This document shows, in pieces, positions 9,005 to 17,492 of a stretch of DNA of 64,000 bases. Source of the DNA: Brachybacterium alimentarium (lineage in GTDB: Bacteria > Actinomycetota > Actinomycetes > Actinomycetales > Dermabacteraceae); assembly GCF_002332425.1 (NCBI RefSeq), contig NZ_NRGS01000005.1, forward strand, positions 1-64,000, written 5' to 3'. Below the pieces are notes generated by a model. The model ran no database searches. It saw only the letters and a program-made list of their open reading frames with translations, and was not told the DNA's origin. Made by a program: the position numbers and the translations under genes. How positions within the stretch are numbered: position 1 is the stretch's first letter; every line of letters starts with the position of its first letter.

Positions 9005-9882
9005 ACGCCATCGAAGCCCGGGACCTCAGCAAGCACTATCGCGACGTCGCCGCCATCGATGAGGTCAGCATCTCCCTCGAGGAGAACCGCGTCCACGGCC
9101 TGCTCGGACGCAACGGCGCCGGCAAGACCACGCTCATGAAACTGCTGACCGCTCAGATCTTCGCCAGCTCCGGGAGCATGCAGGTGCTGGGGGAGGACCC
9201 CGTGGAGAACGCCGGAGTCCTCTCTCGGACCTGCTTCATCCAGGAGAGCCAGAAGTATCCCGACGGCTTCCGTCCCCGCGACGTGCTGCGGATCGCGCAG
9301 AAGCTCTATCCGGCATGGGACCAGGGCCTGGCCGCTGATCTGGTGGCTGACTTCCGGCTCCCCGAGAAGCGGGCGATCCGCAAGCTCTCCCGAGGGCAGC
9401 TATCGGCCGTCGGCATCATCATCGGCCTCGCCTCGCGGGCCCCGCTGACGTTCTTCGACGAGCCGTACCTGGGCCTGGATGCCGTAGCCCGCCGGTTGTT
9501 CTTCGATCGCCTCCTGGCCGACTACGCCGAGCATCCGCGCACCATCGTCCTGTCCACCCATCACATCGATGAGGTCTCCAACCTCCTCGAGCACGTGGTG
9601 CTGCTGGACCAGGGCAGGGTCATGCTCGACGAGGAGGCCGATGCCCTGCAGGGCGCCGCGATCGAGGTCTCCGGGCGCCTGGCCGAGGTCGAGGAGTTCA
9701 CGGCGAGGTCCGAGGTGCTGCACGAAGCCCGCATCGGAGCTCTCGCCACCGCCACCATTCTCACCGACGGCGAGACGACCGCAGCAGCTGCTCGCGCCGC
9801 TGGGCTCGACGTGGCGCCGGTGTCCCTGCAGAACTACATCGTCCATCGCACGACCGCCGCAGCGCCCGCGGCGGCCCGCTGA
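9001..9882 (+). CDS. ABC transporter ATP-binding protein (YtrB-like)
   Basis: A 293-residue ATPase. Walker A is GRNGAGKTT, the signature is the variant LSRGQ, Walker B is LTFFDEPYLGLD and the switch histidine is in STHHIDE. With the permease downstream it should form an exporter or stress-responsive transporter of the YtrBC type, often linked to cell-envelope antibiotics; the substrate is unknown. Translation is coupled to the regulator by a 4-nt ATGA overlap. Confidence 0.92.
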   Translation: MNAIEARDLSKHYRDVAAIDEVSISLEENRVHGLLGRNGAGKTTLMKLLTAQIFASSGSMQVLGEDPVENAGVLSRTCFIQESQKYPDGFRPRDVLRIAQKLYPAWDQGLAADLVADFRLPEKRAIRKLSRGQLSAVGIIIGLASRAPLTFFDEPYLGLDAVARRLFFDRLLADYAEHPRTIVLSTHHIDEVSNLLEHVVLLDQGRVMLDEEADALQGAAIEVSGRLAEVEEFTARSEVLHEARIGALATATILTDGETTAAAARAAGLDVAPVSLQNYIVHRTTAAAPAAAR

Positions 9883-9895
9883 GAGGAACCCCGAC

Positions 9896-10612
9896 ATGCG
9901 ATACCGCACCGTCATAGACATGCACTTCGTCAACCGCATGCAGGCTTACGGCTGGCCACTCCTCGTGATGGTCATCGCACTGGTCATCGTGCTCTCCATC
10001 GGTGCGATCGTCGGCACCCAGGGGGCCGAGGTCCGAGCGGAGATGTATGAGGGCATGACCTGGAGCGGAGCGATCTTCTCCCTGCTCGGCCCGCTGATCG
10101 GCTACGGCTTCGTCTCGATGGGGCAATACTTCCCGCTCGCCCTGGGCCTGGGAGTGACCCGCCGTGAATTCGCGGCCGGGCAGAGCCTGCTGTTCCTGGG
10201 CAACGCACTGGCCTACGCGCTGCTGGTCACCCTCGGCAAGACGGTCGAGGCCGCCACCGGTGGGTTCGGCCTGGGGATCCGCTTCTTCGACGTGTTCTAC
10301 ACCGGCACCGGTGCCTCCTGGCAGACCTTCGTCCAGACCTTCCTGCTGATCGTGGCCGTACTGTTCCTCGGTGCCGCTATCACCTCCGCCTTCCTGCGCT
10401 TCGGCCAGCCGATCCTGTGGATCTCCGGCAGCCTCCTGGGGCTCCTCGGAGTGGCGATCGTGGCCGGCATCGTCCTGGTGGACGGCTTCGGCGGGCGACT
10501 GCTGGAGCTGCTCACGCTCAGCTGGGGCTCGTGGATGGGCGTGATCGCCGCGGTAGGCCTGGTTGCGGCGGGCACCTGGGTGCTGCTGGTGCGACGGACG
10601 CAGGTGCGCTGA
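9896..10612 (+). CDS. ABC transporter permease of the YtrA-controlled operon
   Basis: A 238-residue integral membrane protein with about six hydrophobic segments, the first at WPLLVMVIALVIVLSIGAIV. It starts at ATG 9896 with AGAGG about 9 nt upstream, 13 nt after the ATPase stop. It has no recognisable substrate motif. Being third in a regulator-ATPase-permease operon, it is the likely membrane half of the transporter. Confidence 0.85.
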   Translation: MRYRTVIDMHFVNRMQAYGWPLLVMVIALVIVLSIGAIVGTQGAEVRAEMYEGMTWSGAIFSLLGPLIGYGFVSMGQYFPLALGLGVTRREFAAGQSLLFLGNALAYALLVTLGKTVEAATGGFGLGIRFFDVFYTGTGASWQTFVQTFLLIVAVLFLGAAITSAFLRFGQPILWISGSLLGLLGVAIVAGIVLVDGFGGRLLELLTLSWGSWMGVIAAVGLVAAGTWVLLVRRTQVR

Positions 10613-10629
10613 GCCTGCCCGGCTCCCGG

Positions 10630-10635
10630 TAGACT
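10630..10635 (+). promoter_or_regulatory. -10 box of tRNA-Ser(UGA)
   Basis: TAGACT ends 22 nt before the tRNA 5' end, giving a short leader of roughly 16 nt. No clear -35 box is visible. Confidence 0.4.
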
Positions 10636-10657
10636 CCTCAGGTGTCTCCGGGCACCG

Positions 10658-10745
10658 GGAGGGTTGTCAGAGCGGCCGAATGAGATGGTCTTGAAAACCA
10701 TTGTGCGGTCACCCCGTACCGCGGGTTCGAATCCCGCACCCTCCG
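10658..10745 (+). tRNA. tRNA-Ser (anticodon UGA)
   Basis: The acceptor arms GGAGGGT (10658-10664) and ACCCTCC (10738-10744) pair fully, with G as discriminator. The anticodon loop CTTGAAA gives anticodon TGA. The long variable arm typical of class II tRNA-Ser and a GGTTCGAATCC T-arm are present. CCA is not encoded. Confidence 0.97.
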
Positions 10746-10770
10746 CCCTGTGATGTCGCTGGACATCGGC

Positions 10771-10805
10771 ATGGCCCGACCCCACGTCGTGTGGGTTCGG
10801 GCCAT
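10771..10805 (+). terminator. Hairpin terminator after tRNA-Ser(UGA)
   Basis: A 15-bp stem with one mismatch (ATGGCCCGACCCCAC pairing with GTGGGTTCGGGCCAT) and a 5-nt loop, followed by a pyrimidine-rich stretch. Confidence 0.7.
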
Positions 10806-10879
10806 TGTCCTCTCTGCTGTGGTGGGTGATCCAGCGTGGGGCCGCGCGGACGGCTCGGCCCACCGCGTCGGGGGACCGA

Positions 10880-10885
10880 TAGCCT
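10880..10885 (+). promoter_or_regulatory. -10 box of the Ldh2-family gene, probable leaderless start
   Basis: TAGCCT lies 8 nt before the ATG at 10894. There is no good Shine-Dalgarno, only a lone AGG. Confidence 0.45.
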
Positions 10886-10893
10886 GGCAGGAC

Positions 10894-11907
10894 ATGACCG
10901 ACATGCCTGCCCCGCCTGCCCTGCCGGCCCCGACTGATCTTTCCGGCTCCCGTCGCCTCACGCCGCAGGCGCTCCAGGTGCTCTGCCGTGACGCGGTGCT
11001 CGCGGCCGGTGGCTCGCCCGAGATGTCCACGAGCCTCGCCGAGGCGACGGTCGCGGCAGAACGTCGCGGGAAGCGGGACGTCGGCGCCGCGCACCTCCTC
11101 GACTACCTCGCTGCCCTCCGCGAGGGCCGTCTGAAGGGCGACGCCTCCCCGCGGATCGACCGACCCCGCGCCGCCGTGGTGAGGGTCGATGCCGACCACG
11201 GCACCGCGCAGCTCGCCGTCGATCGTGCGGCCGGCGCCCTGGTCGAGGCGGCCCGGGACTGCGGCATCGCCGTGCTCACCACCTTCAACTCCTACCCGGC
11301 CGGTGAACTCGCCCTGTACGCCACCCGCTTCGCCCGGGAGGGACTGGTCGCCCTGGTGTGCGGGAACTCCTCGCCGCTGATGGCCGTGCACGAGGCCCGC
11401 GCGGCCGTCGCCGGCACGAACCCGCTCGCCTTCGCCCTGCCCCACCGTCACGGCCCGCGGGTGTTCGACCAGGCCAGCAGCGCGGCAGCCTGGGTGAAGG
11501 TCCGTGATGCCGCCCAGCGCGGGGAACCGATCCCGGACGGGTGGGGGCTGGGCCCCGACGGCGAACCGACCACGGACGCCACGGCGGCGCTCGCCGGAGC
11601 GCTGCTGCCGTTCGGCGGGGCCAAGGGGGCCAACATCGCGATGATGATCGAGATGCTCGCGGCCATGTCCGGCGGCTCCTTCTCCCTCGATGCCGCCCCC
11701 TTCGACACCGGAGCCGAACCGCCCGACCTGGGCCTGTTCATCGCCGCGATCGATCCCACCGCAGTGGACCCGCGGTACGAGGAGCGCGTCGAGGAGCACC
11801 TCCAGCGCCTGACCGCCGAGCACGGCGTCGACTTCGGCCGACGCAAGCCCCCGCGCACCCGGATCGATCTGCCCGAGGACCTCTACCAGGCGCTGCTCGC
11901 CGGCTGA
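10894..11907 (+). CDS. Divergent Ldh2 (malate/lactate dehydrogenase-like) family protein
   Basis: A 337-residue protein of the Ldh2 fold, which includes NADP-dependent delta1-piperideine/pyrroline-2-carboxylate reductases and ureidoglycolate dehydrogenase. The cofactor loop AGTNPLAFALP (173-183) and GGAKG near the C-terminus are recognisable. The usual catalytic Ser-His-Gly is replaced by Asp-Val-Gly (62-64), and the NSxH segment aligns to TTFN (129-132). It is followed 59 nt later by a proline-racemase-family gene; in hydroxyproline catabolism such pairs dehydrate and reduce imino acids. Here both partners lack key residues, so the reaction is uncertain. Confidence 0.75.
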   Translation: MTDMPAPPALPAPTDLSGSRRLTPQALQVLCRDAVLAAGGSPEMSTSLAEATVAAERRGKRDVGAAHLLDYLAALREGRLKGDASPRIDRPRAAVVRVDADHGTAQLAVDRAAGALVEAARDCGIAVLTTFNSYPAGELALYATRFAREGLVALVCGNSSPLMAVHEARAAVAGTNPLAFALPHRHGPRVFDQASSAAAWVKVRDAAQRGEPIPDGWGLGPDGEPTTDATAALAGALLPFGGAKGANIAMMIEMLAAMSGGSFSLDAAPFDTGAEPPDLGLFIAAIDPTAVDPRYEERVEEHLQRLTAEHGVDFGRRKPPRTRIDLPEDLYQALLAG

Positions 11908-11966
11908 GCCCGGTGCGCGGCCGGCGGCGCCCATCGTCCATCGCGACCACCAGGAGCACAGAACGC

Positions 11967-12965
11967 ATGAGAAGCACCCGAGTCATCCACACCGTCGACG
12001 CCCATGTCGAGGGTCTGCCCGTCCGCGTCGTCACCGGGGGAGTGCCCACCTTCCCCGGGGAGAGCATGGACGAGCGGCGCCGCTGGTTCCTGGAGAACTC
12101 CGACGACCTGCGCACGCTGCTGATGTGCGAGCCGCGCGGCAACGGCTGGATGTCCGGCGCGATCCTGCAGCCCCCGACCCGTCCGGACGCCGACTACGGT
12201 GTGCTGTTCATCGAGGTCACCGGCGTGCTGCCGATGTGCGGCGCAGGGACGATCGGCGTGGCCACCGTGCTGGTCGACACCGGGATGGTGCCGGTGACGG
12301 AACCGGTCACGACACTGCGCCTCGACGCGCCCATCGGCCTGATCACCGTCGATGTGCAGGTCGCCGACGGCAAGGCCACCTCCGCCACGATCCGCAACGT
12401 CCCCTCCTACGTCCATGCGCTGGACGCGACCGTCGAGGTGCCCGGGTACGGCACGCTCATCTGCGACCTGGCGTTCGGCGGGAACTTCTACGCATTCGTG
12501 GACCTCGAGGACCTCGGCATCCCCTTCGAGCATGCGGCAGCGGAACGCCTGGTGGCGGCCGGTACGGCGATCATGGCCGCCGTGGACGAGCAGATCCCGC
12601 TCACCCATCCGGAGAGCGGGTTCTCCGGCTGCGAGCACGTGGTCCTGCTCGCACCGGGCTCCGATGCCCGGCGCACCCGCCACGTGCTGATCAACCATCC
12701 GGGATGGCTGGACCGCTCACCGGGCGGAACCGGGACCAGCGCGCTGATGGCCGTGCTCCATGCTCGCGGGGAGCTCGACCTGCACACCGACTTCGTCAAC
12801 GAGTCGTTCATCGGCACCTCCTTCACCGGACGCCTCGTCGAGCGCACCCGGGTCGGCGAGATCGACGCCGTGGTCCCCACCATCACCGGCAGCGCCTGGA
12901 TCATCGCCACCGCGCAGCTGCTGCTCGACCCGACCGACCCCTTCCCGGCGGGCTTCACGCTCTAG
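11967..12965 (+). CDS. Proline racemase-family protein with non-canonical active site
   Basis: A 332-residue member of the proline racemase / 4-hydroxyproline epimerase / trans-3-hydroxyproline dehydratase family, recognised by MCGxGTIG (90-97) and DRSPxGTGTSA (249-259). The first catalytic cysteine, Cys91, is kept, but the His of MCGHG is Ala93. The second catalytic position, Cys in racemases and Thr in the dehydratase, is Gly253. Cys/Gly does not match the Cys-Cys, Ser-Cys or Cys-Thr pairings I know. The start has AGGAG 10 nt upstream. Its TAG stop overlaps the stop of the convergent SDR gene. Confidence 0.8.
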   Translation: MRSTRVIHTVDAHVEGLPVRVVTGGVPTFPGESMDERRRWFLENSDDLRTLLMCEPRGNGWMSGAILQPPTRPDADYGVLFIEVTGVLPMCGAGTIGVATVLVDTGMVPVTEPVTTLRLDAPIGLITVDVQVADGKATSATIRNVPSYVHALDATVEVPGYGTLICDLAFGGNFYAFVDLEDLGIPFEHAAAERLVAAGTAIMAAVDEQIPLTHPESGFSGCEHVVLLAPGSDARRTRHVLINHPGWLDRSPGGTGTSALMAVLHARGELDLHTDFVNESFIGTSFTGRLVERTRVGEIDAVVPTITGSAWIIATAQLLLDPTDPFPAGFTL

Positions 12966-13894
12966 AGGTCCAGCTCAGAGGCACCCTCTGAGCGGCCGAT
13001 CTCCGCCCGGGCCCAGGTCGTGACGTCCCGCGCCAGGTCCCGGTCCAGCGCGTCCGCGGAGCGGCGCAGGAACGTCGGCCTCCCGCGCAGACCCCCGGGA
13101 CCGTCCGGCCCGATGTAGGAGCCGGGCGGCAGCGGCTGGGTGGCCGCGAACAGCACCGACGCGGCGCCCTGCTCCGCGGGCATCGCGATCGGTCGGGTCA
13201 CCTCGGTGACCACACGGTCCAGACGCGGGGAGCCGGTCGCGTTCTGCAGATTCGTGAGCACCCATCCCGGATGCACGAGCTGCAGGTCCACCCCGGTGCG
13301 GCCGGAGCGCAGGCGCTCGGCCAGCTCGAGGCCCCACAGCATCGTCACGAGCTTGGAGCGGCCGTAGCCGGCGCGCAGAGACCAGCCGCCGCGCCGGAAG
13401 TGGGGGTCGTCCAGGTCGATCCGTCCGACGGTGTGCGCCCCCGAGGCGACCACCACGACCCGCTCGCGCACGTGCGGCAGCAGCAGCTCGGTGAGGAGCA
13501 GCGGCGCCAGCGCGTTCACCCCGGTCATCAGTTCGAAGCCGTCGGCGGTCTCCTCCCGATGGCGGGAGACCGTCCCGGCCACGCTGATCAGCAGATCGAT
13601 GCCGCGCTCGCCGACGGCCTGCACGATCTGCGCGGCCCCCTCACGCACCGAGGAGAGGTCTGCGAGGTCCAGGGCCGTCAGCTCCACCGAGTGCGGCCGG
13701 CCGGTCTCGCGGCGGATCCGTGCGGCGACCGCTTCCCCCTTGAGCCGGGTGCGCACGGGCAGCACCAGATCCGCGCCCCAGCGGGCCAGCTGGAGCGCCG
13801 CCTCGCGGCCCAGGCCGTCGCTGGCACCGGTCATCACGACGGTGCGACCGGTGAGATCGGGCTCGCTCAGGTGCTCCCATGCCATGACGTTCAT
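12962..13894 (-). CDS. Short-chain dehydrogenase/reductase
   Basis: A 310-residue SDR of the WW-domain-oxidoreductase/retinol-dehydrogenase-like type. The cofactor motif is TGASDGLG, NALAPLLL carries the structural Asn, and the catalytic Tyr-x3-Lys is YGRSK, with a Ser in VVVASGAH. Substrate unknown. It converges on the proline-racemase-family gene; both end in the same CTAG (12962-12965), each using TAG. Confidence 0.88.
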   Translation of the reverse strand: MNVMAWEHLSEPDLTGRTVVMTGASDGLGREAALQLARWGADLVLPVRTRLKGEAVAARIRRETGRPHSVELTALDLADLSSVREGAAQIVQAVGERGIDLLISVAGTVSRHREETADGFELMTGVNALAPLLLTELLLPHVRERVVVVASGAHTVGRIDLDDPHFRRGGWSLRAGYGRSKLVTMLWGLELAERLRSGRTGVDLQLVHPGWVLTNLQNATGSPRLDRVVTEVTRPIAMPAEQGAASVLFAATQPLPPGSYIGPDGPGGLRGRPTFLRRSADALDRDLARDVTTWARAEIGRSEGASELDL

Positions 13895-13900
13895 CGCGTC

Positions 13901-13906
13901 ATCGTA
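13901..13906 (-). promoter_or_regulatory. -10 box of the SDR gene, leaderless
   Basis: On the minus strand TACGAT is followed by 6 nt (GACGCG) and the ATG at 13894. No Shine-Dalgarno is present. Confidence 0.6.
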
Positions 13907-14069
13907 GGGACTGCACCTGCGAGGTGCGGGCAGGGCCTCGCCGCCGGAGGGAGTCGGGTCTGCGCCGCGTACGATGAAGCTGTCGTCGAACCGGGTCGGT
14001 CAGGTGACGGTGCCAGAGCGCCGGCCTCCCCCTGCGACGCGCCCATGGATCCCGCAAGGAGAAGCAGCG

Positions 14070-15788
14070 ATGGCCCAGTACACAGGTGTTGCAGTCAGCC
14101 CCGGCCGAGTGGTCGGCACGATCCGCGCGATGGCGCCGCCGGTGGCCGAGCCGGCCGCCAAGGAGACCCTGCCCGAGGGCGCGGACCCTGCGGCCGAGGC
14201 CGAGCGGATCCCCGTCGCGGCCGCCGCCGTGCAGGCCGCGCTGATCCGACTGGCCGAGCGGGCCAGCGGCGACGGGAAGAAGATCCTCGAGGCCACCGCG
14301 CAGATGGCCGCGGACCCCTCCCTCACCCAGACCGCGCAGGGCCTCGTGCTCTCCGGCGGCAAGTCCCCGGCACGGGCCGTCTGGGAGGCGGGCGATCAGG
14401 TCGCCTCCATGCTCGAGGGCCTCGGCGGCTACATGGCCGAGCGCGCCACCGACGTGCGCGACGTGCGCTCGCGGATCGTCGCCGAGCTCCGCTCCGAGCA
14501 GGCCCCCGGGATCCCCGACGTCGAGGAGCCCTTCGTGCTCACCGCGATCGATCTCGCCCCGGCCGACACCGCGACCCTCGACCCGGAGCGCGTGCTCGCC
14601 CTGGTGACGTCCGACGGCGGCCCCCAGTCGCACACCGCGATCCTCGCCCGCCAGCTGGGCCTGCCCGCGATCGTCGCCGCCAAGAGCATCCACGAGTTCT
14701 CCGACGGCACCGAGGTGTTCGTCGACGCGGGCCTGGGCACCATCACCGATGAGGTCACCGAGGAGCATCACCGCTTCGCCGAGGCGTGGACCGAGCTGCA
14801 GAAGAACCCGCTCACCTATGACGGAGGGGGAGGCGTCCTGGAGGACGGCACCCGGGTGCAGCTGCTCGCCAACATCGGCGGCGCGGCGGATGCCGAGAAG
14901 GCTGCGGAGGCGAACGCCGACGGCGTGGGCCTGTTCCGCACCGAGTTCCTGTTCCTGGACCGTGAGGACGAGCCGACGGTCGAGGAGCAGACCGCCGCGT
15001 ACGTCGAGGCGTTCGCGCACCTGCCCGGGAAGAAGGTCGTCGTGCGGACGATCGACGCCGGCGCCGACAAGCCCCTGCCGTTCCTCACCGACGCCGACGA
15101 GCCGAACCCGGCGCTCGGCGTGCGCGCCTTCCGCACCTCGTGGGAGAAGCGCTCGGTGCTCACCAACCAGCTCGACGCGATCGCGGCCGCCGCGGCGCAG
15201 TCCGACGCGAAGCCCTGGGTGATGGCGCCGATGATCTCCACCGTCACCGACACCGAGGACTTCGTGGCCCTGTGCCGTGAGCGGGGCCTCGAGCCGGCCG
15301 GGATCATGGTCGAGACCCCCTCGGCCGCGATCACCGCGGACCGCCAGCTCGCCGCGTGCGACTTCGCCTCCATCGGCACGAACGACCTCACCCAGTACAC
15401 GATGGCCGCGGACCGTCAGCTGGGCTCCCTCGCCCACCTCAACAACCCGTGGCAGCCGGCCGTGCTCGCCCTGGTGGGAGCCACCTGCGACGGGGCCCGC
15501 GTCGCCGGCGGCGATCCGGAAGCGTTCGGGGAGACCGCGAACAAGCCCGTCGGCGTGTGCGGCGAGGCGGCCGGGGATCCCGGTCTCGCCGTGGTGCTCG
15601 TCGGGCTCGGCGTGAACAGCCTGTCGATGACCCCGCGCTCCCTGCCCGCGGTCGCCAAGGTGCTCTCGACGGTCACGCTCGAGCAGGCCAAGGAGCTGGC
15701 CGCGAAGGCCGTCGCCGCTCGCACCGCGGAGGAGGCCAACAGCCTCGTGCGCGCGGGGCTGCCGATCCTCGGCGAGCTGGGGCTGTGA
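14070..15788 (+). CDS. ptsI: Phosphoenolpyruvate-protein phosphotransferase (PTS enzyme I)
   Basis: Takes phosphate from PEP and passes it to HPr, the first step of every PTS. In the 572-residue protein the phosphorylated histidine is His188 in GGPQSHTAILAR. The PEP-binding barrel carries RTEFLFLDR and the catalytic Cys segment GVCGEAAGDP. The start at 14070 has AAGGAGA about 7 nt upstream. A TACGAT -10-like box at 13970-13975 would give an 88-nt leader. ptsH lies convergent just beyond a shared terminator, and the mannitol genes follow. Confidence 0.95.
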   Translation: MAQYTGVAVSPGRVVGTIRAMAPPVAEPAAKETLPEGADPAAEAERIPVAAAAVQAALIRLAERASGDGKKILEATAQMAADPSLTQTAQGLVLSGGKSPARAVWEAGDQVASMLEGLGGYMAERATDVRDVRSRIVAELRSEQAPGIPDVEEPFVLTAIDLAPADTATLDPERVLALVTSDGGPQSHTAILARQLGLPAIVAAKSIHEFSDGTEVFVDAGLGTITDEVTEEHHRFAEAWTELQKNPLTYDGGGGVLEDGTRVQLLANIGGAADAEKAAEANADGVGLFRTEFLFLDREDEPTVEEQTAAYVEAFAHLPGKKVVVRTIDAGADKPLPFLTDADEPNPALGVRAFRTSWEKRSVLTNQLDAIAAAAAQSDAKPWVMAPMISTVTDTEDFVALCRERGLEPAGIMVETPSAAITADRQLAACDFASIGTNDLTQYTMAADRQLGSLAHLNNPWQPAVLALVGATCDGARVAGGDPEAFGETANKPVGVCGEAAGDPGLAVVLVGLGVNSLSMTPRSLPAVAKVLSTVTLEQAKELAAKAVAARTAEEANSLVRAGLPILGELGL

Positions 15789-15834
15789 GCGAGCCCGCGG
15801 GCCGATGAGCGGGTGAGGCGCTGAGCCCCGCTCG

Positions 15835-15882
15835 ACGAAACCCCCGATATGCGCCGTCTCCGGTGCGTATCGGGGGTTTCGT
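15835..15882. terminator. Bidirectional terminator between ptsI and ptsH
   Basis: An 18-bp stem beginning ACGAAACCCCCGATA and closing with TATCGGGGGTTTCGT. It has one wobble pair, a small loop, T-rich sequence on one side and A-rich on the other. It serves both convergent genes. Confidence 0.88.
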
Positions 15883-15925
15883 GCTGATGCTCTCGCGAGG
15901 CCGGCGTGATGCCGACCTCGAGCGG

Positions 15926-16198
15926 TCACTCCTCGGCGTCGAGATCCTTCTCGAGGAGGTCCGCCAGAGCGTTGACGGACTCCTCGGCGCCCTCGCCCTC
16001 GGCGCGCAGCGTGACCTCGTCGCCGTGGCCGGCGCCCAGGGTCATGAGCATGAGCATGCTGGAGGCCTGCACGGCGTTGCCGCCGGCCTTCTCGATGGTG
16101 ACGGTCGCGGGCTGCTCGCCGGCGGCCTGCGCGAAGATGCCCGCGGGGCGCGCGTGGAGCCCGGAGGCGCTGGCGATCGTGACGGTGCGCTCTGCCAT
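15926..16198 (-). CDS. ptsH: PTS phosphocarrier protein HPr
   Basis: A 90-residue phosphocarrier accepting phosphate from enzyme I on His15 (ASGLHARPAG) and handing it to EIIA domains. Ser46 is present in QASSML, so regulatory serine phosphorylation is possible if an HPr kinase exists. I start at ATG 16198 (GAAAGG upstream), which matches the family N-terminus. An in-frame ATG at 16288 would add 30 unconserved residues. A TATATT -10-like box lies at 16294-16299. Confidence 0.93.
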   Translation of the reverse strand: MAERTVTIASASGLHARPAGIFAQAAGEQPATVTIEKAGGNAVQASSMLMLMTLGAGHGDEVTLRAEGEGAEESVNALADLLEKDLDAEE

Positions 16199-16293
16199 GG
16201 TGTGTGCCTTTCGACGAGCCGCCGCGCGGTGCGCGACGGGTGAGGTGACGCGGTCGCCCGCGTCGGGGACCAACGGTCGTGGTGTCATCGTGG

Positions 16294-16299
16294 AATATA
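16294..16299 (-). promoter_or_regulatory. -10 box of ptsH
   Basis: TATATT on the minus strand, close to consensus and AT-rich against the background, about 95 nt before the HPr start. No good -35 hexamer at normal spacing. Confidence 0.45.
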
Positions 16300-16342
16300 C
16301 CGGGCTGGCCAGTGAGCCCGGTGAACGGAGGCTCGCTCGCCC

Positions 16343-17488
16343 TCAGAGGGCCGACTGCCGTGCGGCGATCGCCTCCCGCACGGCGGGGAAGAGCGGATGG
16401 TCGGTGTCGAGACCGGTGATCTCGGAGGCGGCGGCGTCGGCGTCCTGCGTGCGCAGGATCTCCTGCAGCCGTGTCACCTCGTCGTCGCTCTCGGGGGTGA
16501 AGGCGAGCGCTGCCGAGAAGGAGGCCAGCAGGCCCTCCGAACCCAGACCGCGCTCGGCGAGCTCCGCGGACGGGCCCACGATGCGGTCGTGCCGGGAGAG
16601 CTTGCGCAGCGGCGCCCGCCCCACCCGCTCGACCGGATCGGGGAGCGCCTCGTTCGCGAAGCGGCCCAGGACCTTGGTGCGATAGCTCGCCATGTCGTCC
16701 TCGGCGAAGCCGTGCTTGGCCACCAGCAGCGCCGAGGTCTCCTCGAGCACCGCCTCGACCTGCTGGGCGACGGCCCGGTCCGCGATGGCCTCGGCGATCC
16801 TCGCGTGGCCCGCCGCCCAGCCGTGCCAGGCGGCGGTCGCATGGCCCGTGTTCACCGTGAACAGCTTGCGCTCGATGTACGGGCCCAGGTCGTCCACCCA
16901 GGTGATGCCCGGGACCTCGGGCTCCTGGCCGCCGAAGGGGCCGCGCTCGACGGCCCACTCGTAGAAGTCCTCGACCGTGACGTCCAGTCCGGCGTCCTCG
17001 GCCTGGACCGGCACGATGCGGTCGACGGCGGTGTTCGAGAACAGCGCCTTCTCGTCGAGGTCCTCGCCCTGATAGTTCGCCCGGATCTCCTGCTCCAGAA
17101 GATCCGTCGCGTTGATCGCGTTCTCGCACGCCATCACGGCGAGGCGGGGCGCCCCGGCGGGGCGGGCCGCGATCCCGGCGGCGATGTTCGGCGCGACGAA
17201 GCGCAGAATGTGCGCGCCGACGGCGGTGGTGACGATGTCCGCCGAGGCGATCTGCTCGGTCAGGCCCTCGGGCTCGTTCGTCGAGTTGATCGCGCTGAAG
17301 CCGTCGACGACGGTCGTCGCCGCGTTCTGGCCGACGGTGCGAACCTCGTAGGAGTCCGTCTCCTGCAGCTGCGTGATCAGGGCGTCGGCGACGTCCGCGA
17401 ACACCAGCTCATAGCCGGCCTCGTGCAGCAGCAGGCCGACGAAACCGCGGCCGATGTTCCCTGCACCGAAATGGACTGCCTTGCTCAT
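16343..17488 (-). CDS. mtlD: Mannitol-1-phosphate 5-dehydrogenase
   Basis: Oxidises mannitol 1-phosphate, delivered by the upstream PTS permease, to fructose 6-phosphate with NAD. The 381-residue protein opens with the Rossmann motif HFGAGNIGRGF and carries the active-site segment NTGHATAAWHG of the polyol dehydrogenase family. Its ATG lies 4 nt after the mtlA stop, so the two are coupled. Confidence 0.95.
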   Translation of the reverse strand: MSKAVHFGAGNIGRGFVGLLLHEAGYELVFADVADALITQLQETDSYEVRTVGQNAATTVVDGFSAINSTNEPEGLTEQIASADIVTTAVGAHILRFVAPNIAAGIAARPAGAPRLAVMACENAINATDLLEQEIRANYQGEDLDEKALFSNTAVDRIVPVQAEDAGLDVTVEDFYEWAVERGPFGGQEPEVPGITWVDDLGPYIERKLFTVNTGHATAAWHGWAAGHARIAEAIADRAVAQQVEAVLEETSALLVAKHGFAEDDMASYRTKVLGRFANEALPDPVERVGRAPLRKLSRHDRIVGPSAELAERGLGSEGLLASFSAALAFTPESDDEVTRLQEILRTQDADAAASEITGLDTDHPLFPAVREAIAARQSAL

Positions 17489-17492
17489 GCGC

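Noticed and set aside
16199-16288. N-terminal extension of HPr from ATG 16288
   Set aside because: The 30 added residues are not found in HPr, the family start at 16198 has a ribosome-binding site, and the -10 to ATG spacing is only 5 nt.
13899-17129. A 1076-residue open frame on the minus strand
   Set aside because: It is antisense to ptsI and out of frame with ptsH and mtlD, with the biased composition typical of shadow frames in GC-rich DNA.
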